A stretch of 64,000 nt of DNA from Mycolicibacter virginiensis (GTDB taxonomy: Bacteria; Actinomycetota; Actinomycetes; Mycobacteriales; Mycobacteriaceae). The position numbers and the translations under genes are program-made. The stretch lies in assembly GCF_022374935.2 (NCBI RefSeq), contig NZ_CP092430.2:1550001-1614000 (forward strand), read 5' to 3'. Shown piece after piece: positions 27,554 to 36,341 of this stretch (the first letter of the stretch is position 1; each line of letters opens with the position of its first letter). The notes beneath the pieces were generated by a model. It was given only the letters and a program-made list of their open reading frames with translations, had not been told where the DNA came from and ran no database searches.

Positions 27554-28477
27554 ATGAAGATCGCGGTCATCGGTTGCGGCGCCATGGGTTCCATCTACGC
27601 CGCCAAGTTGGCGGCGGCCGGCAATGATGTGCTGGCCGTGGATCGGTCGCGCGCGCACGTCGACGCCATCGCCGCGGGCGGCCTGCGGATCAGCGGGCCG
27701 CAGCCCGAACAGGTGGTTCGCATGCGCGCGGCCACCACCGCGCCGGCCGAGCCGATGGATCTGGTGGTGCTGGCGGTCAAGGCCGCCGACGTCGCCACCG
27801 GAGCCAATCAGGCGCTGTCCCTGCTCGGCGAGAACACGCCGGTGTTGACCATCCAGAACGGACTCGGTTCGGCCGACACCGTCGCCGACATCGTCGGCGG
27901 GGCCCGTGTTGCGGTCGGCATCGCCAGTGGATTCGGCGCCTCGCGTCCCGCCCCGGGGCATGTGCACCACAACGCGATGCGCGCCGTCCGGTTCGGCGCC
28001 TATGCGGCGCTGCCGTTTTCGACCGTCGACCAGATCGCGCGGGTGTGGTCGGAGGCGGGATTCGACGCGGCCGCGGTCGCCGACATCGCCGCCATGCAGT
28101 GGGAGAAGCTGATCTGCAACGCCGCCTACAGTGCGCCGTGCGCGCTGACCGGCATGACGGTGGGGCAGGTCATGGACGACGCAGACATGGGACCGGTCAG
28201 CCGCGCCACCGCAACCGAGGCCTGGACGGTGGCCCGGGCCGCCGGGATCGGCATCGACGTGGCAGATCCGGTCGAACATGTCCGGGCCTTCGGTGCGCAG
28301 ATGCCGAACGCCAAACCATCTGCGCTGCTGGATCATCTGGCCCGCCGCGTCAGCGAGATCGACGTCATCAACGGTGCCGTGGTGCGCACGGCCGCGCAGG
28401 TGGGGGAGCAGGTCCCGGTGAACGCCACGCTGACCGCGCTGGTCAAAGCGGTTGAACATCAGTGGATAACGCCCTAG
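27554..28477 (+). CDS. Ketopantoate reductase-family (ApbA/PanE) dehydrogenase
   Basis: A 307-residue NAD(P)-dependent reductase. The Rossmann motif VIGCGAMGSIYAAKLA opens the protein (residues 4-19), and the catalytic lysine of the family is in MQWEKLICNAAYSAP (~residue 180). It starts four bases after the tarD-like stop and so is translated from the same mRNA. Ketopantoate is the textbook substrate, but the catabolic setting makes a 2-keto/2-hydroxy diacid linked to the TarD reaction a good alternative. The last 8 residues (EHQWITP) are short of any extra domain. Confidence 0.75.
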   Translation: MKIAVIGCGAMGSIYAAKLAAAGNDVLAVDRSRAHVDAIAAGGLRISGPQPEQVVRMRAATTAPAEPMDLVVLAVKAADVATGANQALSLLGENTPVLTIQNGLGSADTVADIVGGARVAVGIASGFGASRPAPGHVHHNAMRAVRFGAYAALPFSTVDQIARVWSEAGFDAAAVADIAAMQWEKLICNAAYSAPCALTGMTVGQVMDDADMGPVSRATATEAWTVARAAGIGIDVADPVEHVRAFGAQMPNAKPSALLDHLARRVSEIDVINGAVVRTAAQVGEQVPVNATLTALVKAVEHQWITP

Positions 28478-28478
28478 G

Positions 28479-28507
28479 GCTGAACACCACGCCGAGACGC
28501 GTTCAGC
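28479..28507. terminator. Hairpin at the end of the bka/tarD operon
   Basis: GCTGAAC (28479-28485) and GTTCAGC (28501-28507) flank a 15-base loop directly after the reductase stop. Probable end of the operon that starts at 18853. Confidence 0.45.
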
Positions 28508-28546
28508 TCCACCCGGTAGCCGCCGGCGGCGCTAGCGTGGATTGGC

Positions 28547-29368
28547 ATGACCGATGACAAGGCGCGGGTGGACCTGAGCGGGTCACCGCAGACCATGCTC
28601 GCGACGCTGTACGCCAAGGCGCTGGATGCCGATCTGCCCGAACCGATCCTGGGGGATCGCTACGCCAAGGACGTGGTCGCACGCATCGACTACGACTGGC
28701 GCAAGACAACCATCACCGCGGCTCGATCTCCGTCGGTGACCACCCGTGCGGCGCACTTCGACTCCTGGGCCCGCCGATTCCTGGCGGCCAACCCCGGCGC
28801 GGTGGTGTTGCACCTTGGCTGCGGGCTCGACGCCCGATACTTCCGGCTGCAACCGGGCGATGGAATCGACTGGTATGACATCGACTATCCCGATGTCGCC
28901 GCCCTGCGTCGGCAGCTGCTGCCCGATCAACCCCACAACCACGTGGTGGCGGCGTCGGTCACCGACCCGGCATGGTTCGCCGAAATACCCACCGGCCGTC
29001 CGACATTGATGCTCGGCGAAGGCCTGACCATGTACCTCACCGAATCCGACGGGGTGGCGTTACTGCGCCGTGTCGTCGAGCACGCACCGAGCGGGGAGCT
29101 GCAGTTCGATGCCTTCAACTGGCTGGGCATCAAGTCGCAATGGTCCAACGCGGTGGTGCGCAAATCCGGGGCGACGCTGCACTGGGCGATCAACGGCCCC
29201 GACGACATTCTTGCCGCGGTACCGGGCACCCGGCTCCTGCAATGGGAGCGCTGGTTCGAGTCGGCCACCTTTGCCCAACTGCCGCGCGCCTACCGGGCGC
29301 TGGGCAAGGCGATGTCGTTGATTCCGGCGGTGGCGAACATGTCGCAGTACCACCGCTACGCCTTCTGA
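28547..29368 (+). CDS. SAM-dependent methyltransferase, LCMT/PpmP-like family
   Basis: A 273-residue class I methyltransferase. The SAM loop is VVLHLGCGLDARYFRL (~residues 86-101) with D-IDWYDIDYPDV as the acidic ribose-binding part; LMLGEGLTMYL is the third motif. This arrangement is that of the leucine carboxyl methyltransferase-like group, many of which O-methylate polyketides or small acids. It has its own leader with no visible strong promoter and no partner gene, so the substrate cannot be named. It is part of the block inserted between citE and bkdABC. Confidence 0.75.
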   Translation: MTDDKARVDLSGSPQTMLATLYAKALDADLPEPILGDRYAKDVVARIDYDWRKTTITAARSPSVTTRAAHFDSWARRFLAANPGAVVLHLGCGLDARYFRLQPGDGIDWYDIDYPDVAALRRQLLPDQPHNHVVAASVTDPAWFAEIPTGRPTLMLGEGLTMYLTESDGVALLRRVVEHAPSGELQFDAFNWLGIKSQWSNAVVRKSGATLHWAINGPDDILAAVPGTRLLQWERWFESATFAQLPRAYRALGKAMSLIPAVANMSQYHRYAF

Positions 29369-29398
29369 ACTGCGCAGACAAGGCGGGTCGCGAAACCA

Positions 29399-29427
29399 TT
29401 GACGAATTACGTTACGTAATGTAATTG
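29399..29427. promoter_or_regulatory. Promoter and palindromic operator of the DUF1214/sulfotransferase operon
   Basis: ATTACGTTACGTAAT (29406-29420) is a perfect 15-base palindrome around a central T, in A/T-rich DNA just after TTGACG (29399-29404, 5 of 6 to the -35 consensus). A TAATTG at 29422-29427, 17 bases on, may be the -10. A TetR gene starts 35 bases downstream, so this is its likely auto-operator. Confidence 0.6.
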
Positions 29428-29461
29428 TTTAGGGCGTGAGTCGCCGACAGCGGATGCCACA

Positions 29462-30079
29462 GTGACGGCGGGCCCGGACCCGGCCCCGGCCGGTCGCGGA
29501 CGCCCGCGCGATCCGCGCACCGAGCAGGCCATCACCGAAGCGGCCCGCCGACTGCTGGCCCGCGACGGCTACGACCAGGTGTCCATCGAGGCGATCGCCC
29601 GCGAGGCAGACGTCAGCCGCCCCACCGTCTACCGACGCTGGCCCTCGAAGACCCATCTGGTGTTCGACGCGGTCTTCGGTGCCTCCGAGGTCGGTGACGT
29701 GCTGACCAGCTCCGGCGACTTCGAAGCAGACCTGCGCCAATTCGTTGCCGGGGTGTTCGAGTTCTGGCGCGCACCGGACGTGGCCGCGGCGGCACTGGGC
29801 ATCCTGGCCGATCGCCACCGCGACCCGGAACTGTTCATCCGCACCCAACAGCTGCTCGACGAGACGACCCGCACCGCATTCGGTGTGCTGGTCCGCGCAG
29901 GCATCGACCAAGGCGTGCTCGATGCCGACATCGATATCGAGATCGCCTATGACGCTTTGGTAGGCACCAGCTTCTACATCGCCCAAGTCTTGGCCACCGA
30001 GACCGTTGACGCCGCTGCCGACAGGCTGTGCTCCCTACTGCTGCAGGGAATGAGAAAGAAGGAGAACCGGGATGAGTGA
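29462..30079 (+). CDS. TetR-family regulator
   Basis: A 205-residue regulator starting at GTG. A Gly/Arg-rich arm (RGRPRDPRTEQ) precedes the helix-turn-helix VSIEAIAREADVSRPTVYRRWPSK (about residues 40-63), of the AcrR-like type with a C-terminal TetR_C_16-like all-helical half. Its gene overlaps the next gene by 8 bases, so it is the first member of the operon and is likely to control it through the palindrome at 29406. Ligand unknown; the neighbours suggest a sulfated or aromatic/lipid compound. Confidence 0.85.
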   Translation: MTAGPDPAPAGRGRPRDPRTEQAITEAARRLLARDGYDQVSIEAIAREADVSRPTVYRRWPSKTHLVFDAVFGASEVGDVLTSSGDFEADLRQFVAGVFEFWRAPDVAAAALGILADRHRDPELFIRTQQLLDETTRTAFGVLVRAGIDQGVLDADIDIEIAYDALVGTSFYIAQVLATETVDAAADRLCSLLLQGMRKKENRDE

Positions 30080-31145
30080 CGAGCCATCCGAGCTGTCTGA
30101 GGCCTTTGCAGGCCTGCTCGACGAGGTCCGTGCCGTCGAGCAACGCCTGCTGACCGCCGATCCGCCGCTGGAGGAGGCCGATGTCCTCGACGGCTACCGA
30201 TGGGCGTTGAGCCTGCTGCGCGTCGCCTCCGAGGCCTACATCTGGGGCGATGCGGACAAGCCGATCCTGGTCGACGTGATCGGCCCCTATCTCAAGTGGG
30301 GCGGCGACAATTCGGATGCCTTCTACCAGCTGGCGCCCGTCGACCCGAGCCGCAGCTACCGGGTCACCGGCAACCGCGGCGACGCGGTCTACCTGTCCAT
30401 GACCGTCTACGGCGGCCCCGACGACGGCCGCTACAGCGACCGCATCATCGACACCATCAACGACCGCGACCTCGGCTGCGACGCCGACGGCAACTTCGAA
30501 TTCATCATCAGCGCGCAAGAGCAGCAAGGCAACTGGCTCAAACTGGAACCCGACGCCGTATTCATCCTGACCCGCGACTACCTCACCGACCCCGGCACCG
30601 ATCGGCGTGTGCAGTGGAAGATCGAGGCGCTTGACGACACCCCGCGACGTCCCGACAGCCGGGTCGACCTGAGCCGGCGGATGCGCGCGGCGCGCACCTG
30701 GATTCGTGAACAGGCCGCCATGGCGCCCGTGCGGCTACCGGCCAACGTGCTGCAGGAGCCCTACCCGGTTCCCAGCCGCACCGTGGGCTGGGCTGCTGGT
30801 GATGCCGCCTATTCGATGGGCGCTTACGAACTGCAACCCGGCCAGGCGCTGGTCATCGACGGAACCTCACCGGAGTGTGTGTTCTGGAATCTGTGCCTGT
30901 GGAATCCGTTCCTGCACACCTACGACTACACCCGCGAGCGGGTCACCATCAACGGCGCGCACGTCACCTACGCCGCCGACGGGTCCTGGCAGATCGTGAT
31001 CAGCGAAACCGATCCCGGACATCCGAATTGGGTGTCCACCGCGGGCCGGTCGAAAGGACTGATCTGGCTGCGCTGGTTCCTTCCCGAGTCCACCCCCGCC
31101 CCGCTGAACTGTCGGGTCGTCGACGTCGAAGAGCTGGCCTCGTGA
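30072..31145 (+). CDS. DUF1214-domain protein
   Basis: A 357-residue cytosolic protein with no signal peptide. The C-terminal part (~residues 230-345) carries the DUF1214 pattern, e.g. NLCLWNPFLHTYDY and SWQIVISETDPGHPNWVSTAGRSKG. Function of the family is not established; members are often near sulfotransferases and TetR genes in mycobacteria. It starts inside the TetR gene (8-base overlap) and ends in a GTGA overlap with the sulfotransferase, so it is tightly coupled to both. Confidence 0.75.
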   Translation: MSDEPSELSEAFAGLLDEVRAVEQRLLTADPPLEEADVLDGYRWALSLLRVASEAYIWGDADKPILVDVIGPYLKWGGDNSDAFYQLAPVDPSRSYRVTGNRGDAVYLSMTVYGGPDDGRYSDRIIDTINDRDLGCDADGNFEFIISAQEQQGNWLKLEPDAVFILTRDYLTDPGTDRRVQWKIEALDDTPRRPDSRVDLSRRMRAARTWIREQAAMAPVRLPANVLQEPYPVPSRTVGWAAGDAAYSMGAYELQPGQALVIDGTSPECVFWNLCLWNPFLHTYDYTRERVTINGAHVTYAADGSWQIVISETDPGHPNWVSTAGRSKGLIWLRWFLPESTPAPLNCRVVDVEELAS

Positions 31146-32389
31146 GCGCCGCTACCCGCCCGGGCGCCATCCGGCTTGAAGACCTTGCCAACCCGGTGTT
31201 TCCCGAGGCCGCCGGCCCGATGCGCGACGGCCTGGCCGGTTACGGCGCGATCCTGCAACTCACACCGGAAGCCCTGCGGCAGGCCGCGATCGAACGAACA
31301 GGCCTCGACAACTGGGGCGACAATGGGTTCGCCGAACGCCTCGACGTGCTGTGCGGTTCGCTGAACGCCGAAGCAGACCTGTCCGGTGTCGGCCGGGCGA
31401 TGGCCTTCGAGCAACTGGTCGGCCACCTGGTCAACCGGCTTCGGCTGGAAGATCTGATCACGGCGAACCCCGAGATCGAGAGCGTCGAGATAGAACGCCC
31501 GATCATCATCTGCGGGCTGCCACGCACCGGCACCACCCACCTGCACAACCTGATCGCGGCCGACCCGGCACTGCGCTACCTGCCCTACTGGGAGAGCATG
31601 GAGCCGGTTCCCACGCCGGGCGAACCCGATCCACAGGCCAGGCGAGACCGCTGCGCCGTCGGCCTGGATCTGATCAATACCTCGATGCCCGAGTTCAAGC
31701 GCATGCATGACATGACCGTCGATCACGCGCATGAAGAGATTCAGCTGCTGGGCAACGACATCTCCGGAATGCTGTTCGAATGTAGTTACTACCTCCCGAC
31801 ATTCGCGCAGCACTACAAGACACACGATCAGAGCGCGTCGTACGCCTATATGAAGCGCACGTTGCAGGCACTGCAATGGCTGCGCGGAGGGACCCGCTGG
31901 GTGCTCAAATCGCCCCAGCATCTTGAGCAGTTCCCCGCGCTGTATGCGACCTTCCCCGACGCCACCTTCGTTGTCACCCATCGGGATCCGGTCGAGGTGA
32001 CGCGATCGATGGCCACCATGATCAGCTATGCGGCGCGCATGGCCTGCGACCGTCCCGATCCGGTCAAGATCTCGAAGTACTGGTTGGACCGGGCCGACGA
32101 CCTGCTCACCGGCTGCCTGCGCGACCGCGACGTGCTGCCGGCGGCACAGTCCGTCGACGTGCGGTTCGAGGACTTCATGGCCGATGAGGACGGGACCGTC
32201 GCTGCCATCTACGAGCTTGCGGGCCAGCCGCTGGACACCCGGGCCAAAGACGCGATGACGCAGTTCTGCATTGAGCACCCCCGCGGGCGCTACGGCGCGG
32301 TCGACTACCAGCCGGCCGACCTGGGGCTGGATGCCGACGAGGTGGCAAACCGCCTGCGCGCCTACCGAAATCAATTCGTCGCCGACTAA
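31142..32389 (+). CDS. Sulfotransferase family protein
   Basis: A 415-residue PAPS-dependent sulfotransferase. The 5'-phosphosulfate loop is IICGLPRTGTTHLHNL (~residues 120-135) and the 3'-phosphate-binding site VVTHRDPVEVTRSMA (~residues 278-292) is complete. Mycobacterial sulfotransferases act on trehalose, menaquinone or lipid hydroxyls; the acceptor here cannot be read from the sequence. GTG 31142 overlaps the stop of the DUF1214 gene, and the stop TAA touches the following gene's leader. Confidence 0.85.
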   Translation: MSAATRPGAIRLEDLANPVFPEAAGPMRDGLAGYGAILQLTPEALRQAAIERTGLDNWGDNGFAERLDVLCGSLNAEADLSGVGRAMAFEQLVGHLVNRLRLEDLITANPEIESVEIERPIIICGLPRTGTTHLHNLIAADPALRYLPYWESMEPVPTPGEPDPQARRDRCAVGLDLINTSMPEFKRMHDMTVDHAHEEIQLLGNDISGMLFECSYYLPTFAQHYKTHDQSASYAYMKRTLQALQWLRGGTRWVLKSPQHLEQFPALYATFPDATFVVTHRDPVEVTRSMATMISYAARMACDRPDPVKISKYWLDRADDLLTGCLRDRDVLPAAQSVDVRFEDFMADEDGTVAAIYELAGQPLDTRAKDAMTQFCIEHPRGRYGAVDYQPADLGLDADEVANRLRAYRNQFVAD

Positions 32390-32400
32390 TGGGAGAAACC

Positions 32401-33462
32401 ATGAATCAACCGATCTCCGCCGACGCCTGGGTCGCCACCGAACTCGGTGACCCGGCCAAAGTGCTGGCCCGCCAAAGCGTCGAGGTACGCGCGCCCGGAC
32501 CCGGCGAAATCCGGGTCGCGGTCAACGCGTTCTGCCTCAACTTCAACGACATCGACATCATCCAGGGCCGCTACACGACCCTGCCGCTGCAGCCGCCGTT
32601 CGTGCCCGGTATGGAGACCGTCGGAGTCGTGGAAAGCGCCGGCCAGGGCGCCGAGCATCTCATCGGTCGGCGCATCGTCGGCATCCCGGTGATGGCCTTC
32701 GGCGGGTACGCCTCCTACGCGATCGTCGACGCGGCGACCGCTCTGGACCTGCCGGACTGGGTCAGCGACGTCGACGGCGCCGCCCTGCACTACCCGTTCC
32801 ACCTGGGCTGGTTCGCGTTGCGCGAGCGTGGCCGCCTCAAGCCGGGGGAGACCCTGCTGGTGCACGCCGCCGCGGGTGGCACCGGATCCGGTGCTTTGGT
32901 GCTCGGCAAAGCGCTGGGCGCTCGGGTGATCGCCACCGCCGGGAGCGATGAGAAGGTCGAATTCTGCAAAGAACTCGGCGCCGACCATGCGATCAACTAC
33001 CGCAACGGTGACTGGGTTGAGCAGGTCGTGGAACTGACCTACGGCCGTGGTGTCGACGTCGCGTTCGACGCGGTCGGCGGGGACGTGGCGGTACAGACAT
33101 TCCGCTGTATGGGCCTCAACGGCCGGTACCTGATGGCGGGATTCGCCCAGGACATCGCGCTGGAGGACGGCGACTATCTCTCGCCACGACCCATCGCCTA
33201 CAGCAACTTCGATGTGTGCGGGGTATGCCTGGTCTACGTCAACGACCCGGTGGCGATCCGGCGCACCCTGGGCTTCAACTGGCCGGCCCGTTCGGAGGGG
33301 CTGGAAGCGCACGCGAAGATCCTGGAGTTGCTGCGTACCGGAAAGATCCGCACCGTCGTCGGTGCAGAGGTCCCCTGGGGTGATCTGCCGAATGCCTTGG
33401 AGCGCATGGCCGCCCGCCAGACCACCGGACGCCTGGTGGTCACCACCGACCGTCCCCGGTAG
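32401..33462 (+). CDS. MDR-family quinone oxidoreductase
   Basis: A 353-residue zinc-free medium-chain dehydrogenase/reductase (quinone oxidoreductase type). The N-terminal GroES-like domain is followed by the Rossmann loop HAAAGGTGSGALVLGKALGARVIA (~residues 158-181). ATG 32401 has GGGAGA directly before it; an ATG at 32389 overlapping the sulfotransferase stop is possible but has no ribosome site. Last gene of the TetR/DUF1214/sulfotransferase operon, probably supplying or removing a redox equivalent on the same substrate. Confidence 0.82.
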   Translation: MNQPISADAWVATELGDPAKVLARQSVEVRAPGPGEIRVAVNAFCLNFNDIDIIQGRYTTLPLQPPFVPGMETVGVVESAGQGAEHLIGRRIVGIPVMAFGGYASYAIVDAATALDLPDWVSDVDGAALHYPFHLGWFALRERGRLKPGETLLVHAAAGGTGSGALVLGKALGARVIATAGSDEKVEFCKELGADHAINYRNGDWVEQVVELTYGRGVDVAFDAVGGDVAVQTFRCMGLNGRYLMAGFAQDIALEDGDYLSPRPIAYSNFDVCGVCLVYVNDPVAIRRTLGFNWPARSEGLEAHAKILELLRTGKIRTVVGAEVPWGDLPNALERMAARQTTGRLVVTTDRPR

Positions 33463-33541
33463 GCCGCCGCGATCCAACCGATGGCTTTCGATGTCAAAGG
33501 TCACTTCCGGCTGAGCGCGTCGCCACCGTAGCCTGGCGAAC

Positions 33542-36184
33542 ATGATTCAGTTGGGGCCGCCGCCCCCGGCGCCGGTCGTCAAACCCCGCCGCCGGGGTGG
33601 ACCGCGCGGGCCGGTGTTCCTGGGCGCCAACATCGTGGTGCTGGGCTGGCTGGCCCTCGCGGTCGCGTTGCTAGTTGCGCACAACGTCGTTGCGCATCCG
33701 ATCTGGCTGCCGGTGCACGCACTGCTGCTCGGCGCGGCCACCAACGCGATCGTGATCTGGTCGGGACACTTCACCACCACGCTGTGCCGGGTTCCCGACC
33801 CGCCGCAGTGGCACCTGGTGGCCAAACTGGCACTGCTCAACCTCGCCGTGATCGCGACCCTGGCCGGGGTGGCCTTCAACACCGAGGCCCTGACCGGGAT
33901 GGGTGGCACGGCCGTGGCCGTGGTGGCCGTCGCCCACGGTGCCGAGTTGATCGCGATGAAGAAGCGCGCCCTCTCGGCGCGCTTCGACTACCTGGTCGGT
34001 TTCTACCTGGCGGCCATCGCAGCGCTGCTGGCCGGATCGGCGACCGGTGCTGCCATGGCCTTCGGGGTGGCCCGCTGGTATGCGCGGCTGTGGACCACCC
34101 ACGTGCACGTGATGCTCTACGGGTGGATCGGGCTGACGGTGGTGGGCACCTTGTTCACCTTGTGGCCCACCACAATCCGAGAGAAGATCACCCCGCGCAG
34201 CTTTGCGATGGCCAGGCGTGCGCTGCCGACGCTGACGGTCGGGCTGACCGTCGCCGCCGCCGGTCTGCTCACCGACAGTTGGTGGCTGACCGCGGCAGGA
34301 CTGCTGGGTTATGCGGTCGGAGTCGGTCTGTCGATCGTCGGGCTGTGGCCAGGACGTAGCTTCACCGGACCGGCGGCCTGGATGCTGGTCGGCGCGACGG
34401 CCTGGCTCGGGGTCGCCGTCATGACCGAGACGATCCGTCTGATCGCCGCCCGCTCCGTCGACGTACTGCCCGCGTTCGTGGAGAACACCCTGTTGCCGCT
34501 GCTGGCGGTCGGATTCGTCGCCCAGATCTTGCTGGGCGCCCTGAGCCAGCTGCTGCCGATCCTGGTGGCCAACGGCCCACCCGTTCGCAAAGCCGTCATC
34601 AGCTACTTGGACCAGGGCTGGCAGGCCCGGGTGTGCGCGATCAACATCGCCGTGCCGTTGGTCGCCGGGCCGTGGCGGGCGCCGCTGCCGTTGATCGGCT
34701 GGGTGCTGGCCGCGGTCGCGGTCGCCAGCTTCGTCCTCCTGGCGCTGCGGCTCGCGCTGCCCGTGGCGCTGCGCGGCCCGCTCGATGTCGATGCGATCGC
34801 GCCGCATTCCCGAGCGGTCACCGGGGCGGTCGCCGCCGCCGCGGTGGCCGCGGTCGCCGCCGCGCTGGGGTTAGGTGTCGGCGGCTCGGCCCCCTCGGGC
34901 GCCGCCGGTGTCTCCGGTGAAGCCCGCACTGTCGACGTCACGCTGAAGAACATGCGGTTCTCCCCGGATGTGATCAATGTGCCGGCCGGAACCCGGCTGG
35001 TGCTGCGAGTCACCAACATCGACGGACTGCCGCACGACTTGCACGTCGACACCGGCGAGCACACCCCGCGGTTGAGTCGCGGCCAGACCGCGATGCTGGA
35101 TCTCGGTGCAGTGCACCAGGACCGGGAGGCGTGGTGCGACGTACCCGGCCACCGGGCCGCGGGCATGACGATGACGATCCACGCCGTCGGTGGTGCCCCG
35201 CGCCACGAGCACACCGGCGGGGGACATGGTGGCCTGCCCGCGCCGACGGTCTTGGACCTGGCCGCCGACCCGTCGCCAGGCTGGACGCCGCGCGACGCGG
35301 TGCTGGCACCGGCAAAGCCGGGAGTGCACCGGGTGGAACTGCGCGCCGTCGACCGAGAACTGGAGATCGCGCCCGGTCGCCGGGAGACCCGCTGGACCTT
35401 CGGCGGCGTCGAGCCGGCCCCGACCCTGCACGGCCGGGTCGGAGACACCTTCGAGATCACGCTGATCAACGACGCGACCATGGGCCACGGAATCGACTTT
35501 CACGCCGGAGCGCTCGCCCCGGACCAACCGATGCGCACCTTGGCGCCGGGGGAGCGGCTGGTCTACCGGTTCACGGCGCACCGGGCCGGCGCCTGGCTGT
35601 ACCACTGCAGCACCCCGCCGATGGCGCTGCACATCGCCAACGGCATGTACGGCGCCGTGATCATCGACCCGCCCGGGCTACCGGCAGTGGATCGGGAATA
35701 CGCGTTGGTCGGCGCCCAGCTCTATGCGAGCGCACCGGATTCCGACGCCCAAACCACGGCCATCCGCGCCGGCCAGCCCGACGGGTGGATGTTCAACGGG
35801 ACCGCGGCCCAGTACATGCACGCCCCGCTGCCGGCCCGCACCGGTGAACGGGTGCGCGTCTGGGTGGTCAACGCGGGTCCGGGCGACTCGATCGCATTCC
35901 ACGTCGTCGGGACGCAGTTCGACACCGTCTACAAAGAGGGCGCCTGGCTGCTGCGGCCCGGCGGTTCAGCGCGGCTCGACGGAGGAGGGGCGAGGCTGGG
36001 ACCGCCGCATGAGCCGAGTGACCCGTTGGCACCGGCGGGGGGAGCGCAGGCCCTCGACCTGGCGCCGGCCCAGGGCGGCTTCGTCGAGCTCACCTTCCCT
36101 GAACCGGGCCACTATCCGTTCATGGATCACGACATGCGGCACGCCGAGAACGGGGCGCACGGCATCTTCGCAGTGACGGGTTAG
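33542..36184 (+). CDS. Copper nitrite reductase (NirK-type) fused to a membrane domain and a cupredoxin
   Basis: An 880-residue three-part protein. Residues ~25-445 have about 12 hydrophobic segments with His pairs (H59, H76, H187/H189) resembling NnrS/heme-copper type membrane proteins. Residues ~460-550 form a plastocyanin-like domain with type 1 copper ligands H498, C532, H537 and M542. Residues ~600-880 are the two-domain nitrite reductase: type 1 copper H649, C689, H697, M702; type 2 copper H654, H688, H787; catalytic D652 and H760 both present. All active-site residues seem intact, so reduction of nitrite to nitric oxide outside the membrane with electrons from the membrane and cupredoxin parts is expected. 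No strong ribosome site precedes ATG 33542. Confidence 0.82.
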   Translation: MIQLGPPPPAPVVKPRRRGGPRGPVFLGANIVVLGWLALAVALLVAHNVVAHPIWLPVHALLLGAATNAIVIWSGHFTTTLCRVPDPPQWHLVAKLALLNLAVIATLAGVAFNTEALTGMGGTAVAVVAVAHGAELIAMKKRALSARFDYLVGFYLAAIAALLAGSATGAAMAFGVARWYARLWTTHVHVMLYGWIGLTVVGTLFTLWPTTIREKITPRSFAMARRALPTLTVGLTVAAAGLLTDSWWLTAAGLLGYAVGVGLSIVGLWPGRSFTGPAAWMLVGATAWLGVAVMTETIRLIAARSVDVLPAFVENTLLPLLAVGFVAQILLGALSQLLPILVANGPPVRKAVISYLDQGWQARVCAINIAVPLVAGPWRAPLPLIGWVLAAVAVASFVLLALRLALPVALRGPLDVDAIAPHSRAVTGAVAAAAVAAVAAALGLGVGGSAPSGAAGVSGEARTVDVTLKNMRFSPDVINVPAGTRLVLRVTNIDGLPHDLHVDTGEHTPRLSRGQTAMLDLGAVHQDREAWCDVPGHRAAGMTMTIHAVGGAPRHEHTGGGHGGLPAPTVLDLAADPSPGWTPRDAVLAPAKPGVHRVELRAVDRELEIAPGRRETRWTFGGVEPAPTLHGRVGDTFEITLINDATMGHGIDFHAGALAPDQPMRTLAPGERLVYRFTAHRAGAWLYHCSTPPMALHIANGMYGAVIIDPPGLPAVDREYALVGAQLYASAPDSDAQTTAIRAGQPDGWMFNGTAAQYMHAPLPARTGERVRVWVVNAGPGDSIAFHVVGTQFDTVYKEGAWLLRPGGSARLDGGGARLGPPHEPSDPLAPAGGAQALDLAPAQGGFVELTFPEPGHYPFMDHDMRHAENGAHGIFAVTG

Positions 36185-36201
36185 CCCCGGTCCGTAGAAC
36201 A

Positions 36202-36263
36202 CGCCGAGTGTGCGGTTTCGTACGTGACAAGCCGTTTTCGACCACCAAACCGCACACTCGGCG
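36202..36263. repeat. Long inverted repeat, probable mobile or REP-like hairpin
   Basis: CGCCGAGTGTGCGGTTT (36202-36218) and its exact complement AAACCGCACACTCGGCG (36247-36263) enclose 28 bases. I recall this CGCCGAGTGTGCG element in many intergenic regions of mycobacteria and relatives, so it is probably a dispersed hairpin and not a specific terminator. It lies 18 bases after the nitrite reductase stop and ~78 before bkdA. Confidence 0.65.
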
Positions 36264-36341
36264 AGTAGCCACGCCGCATCGGATCACCAGGGCTTTCTGC
36301 GTTCGCTGGCATAATGAGATCAGCGTCACAAGGAGGCTCAC

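Noticed and set aside
30968..32374. A 468-codon minus-strand frame opposite the sulfotransferase
   Set aside because: Same reason: the plus strand has the full PAPS-binding motifs, and the minus product has no domain pattern or ribosome site.
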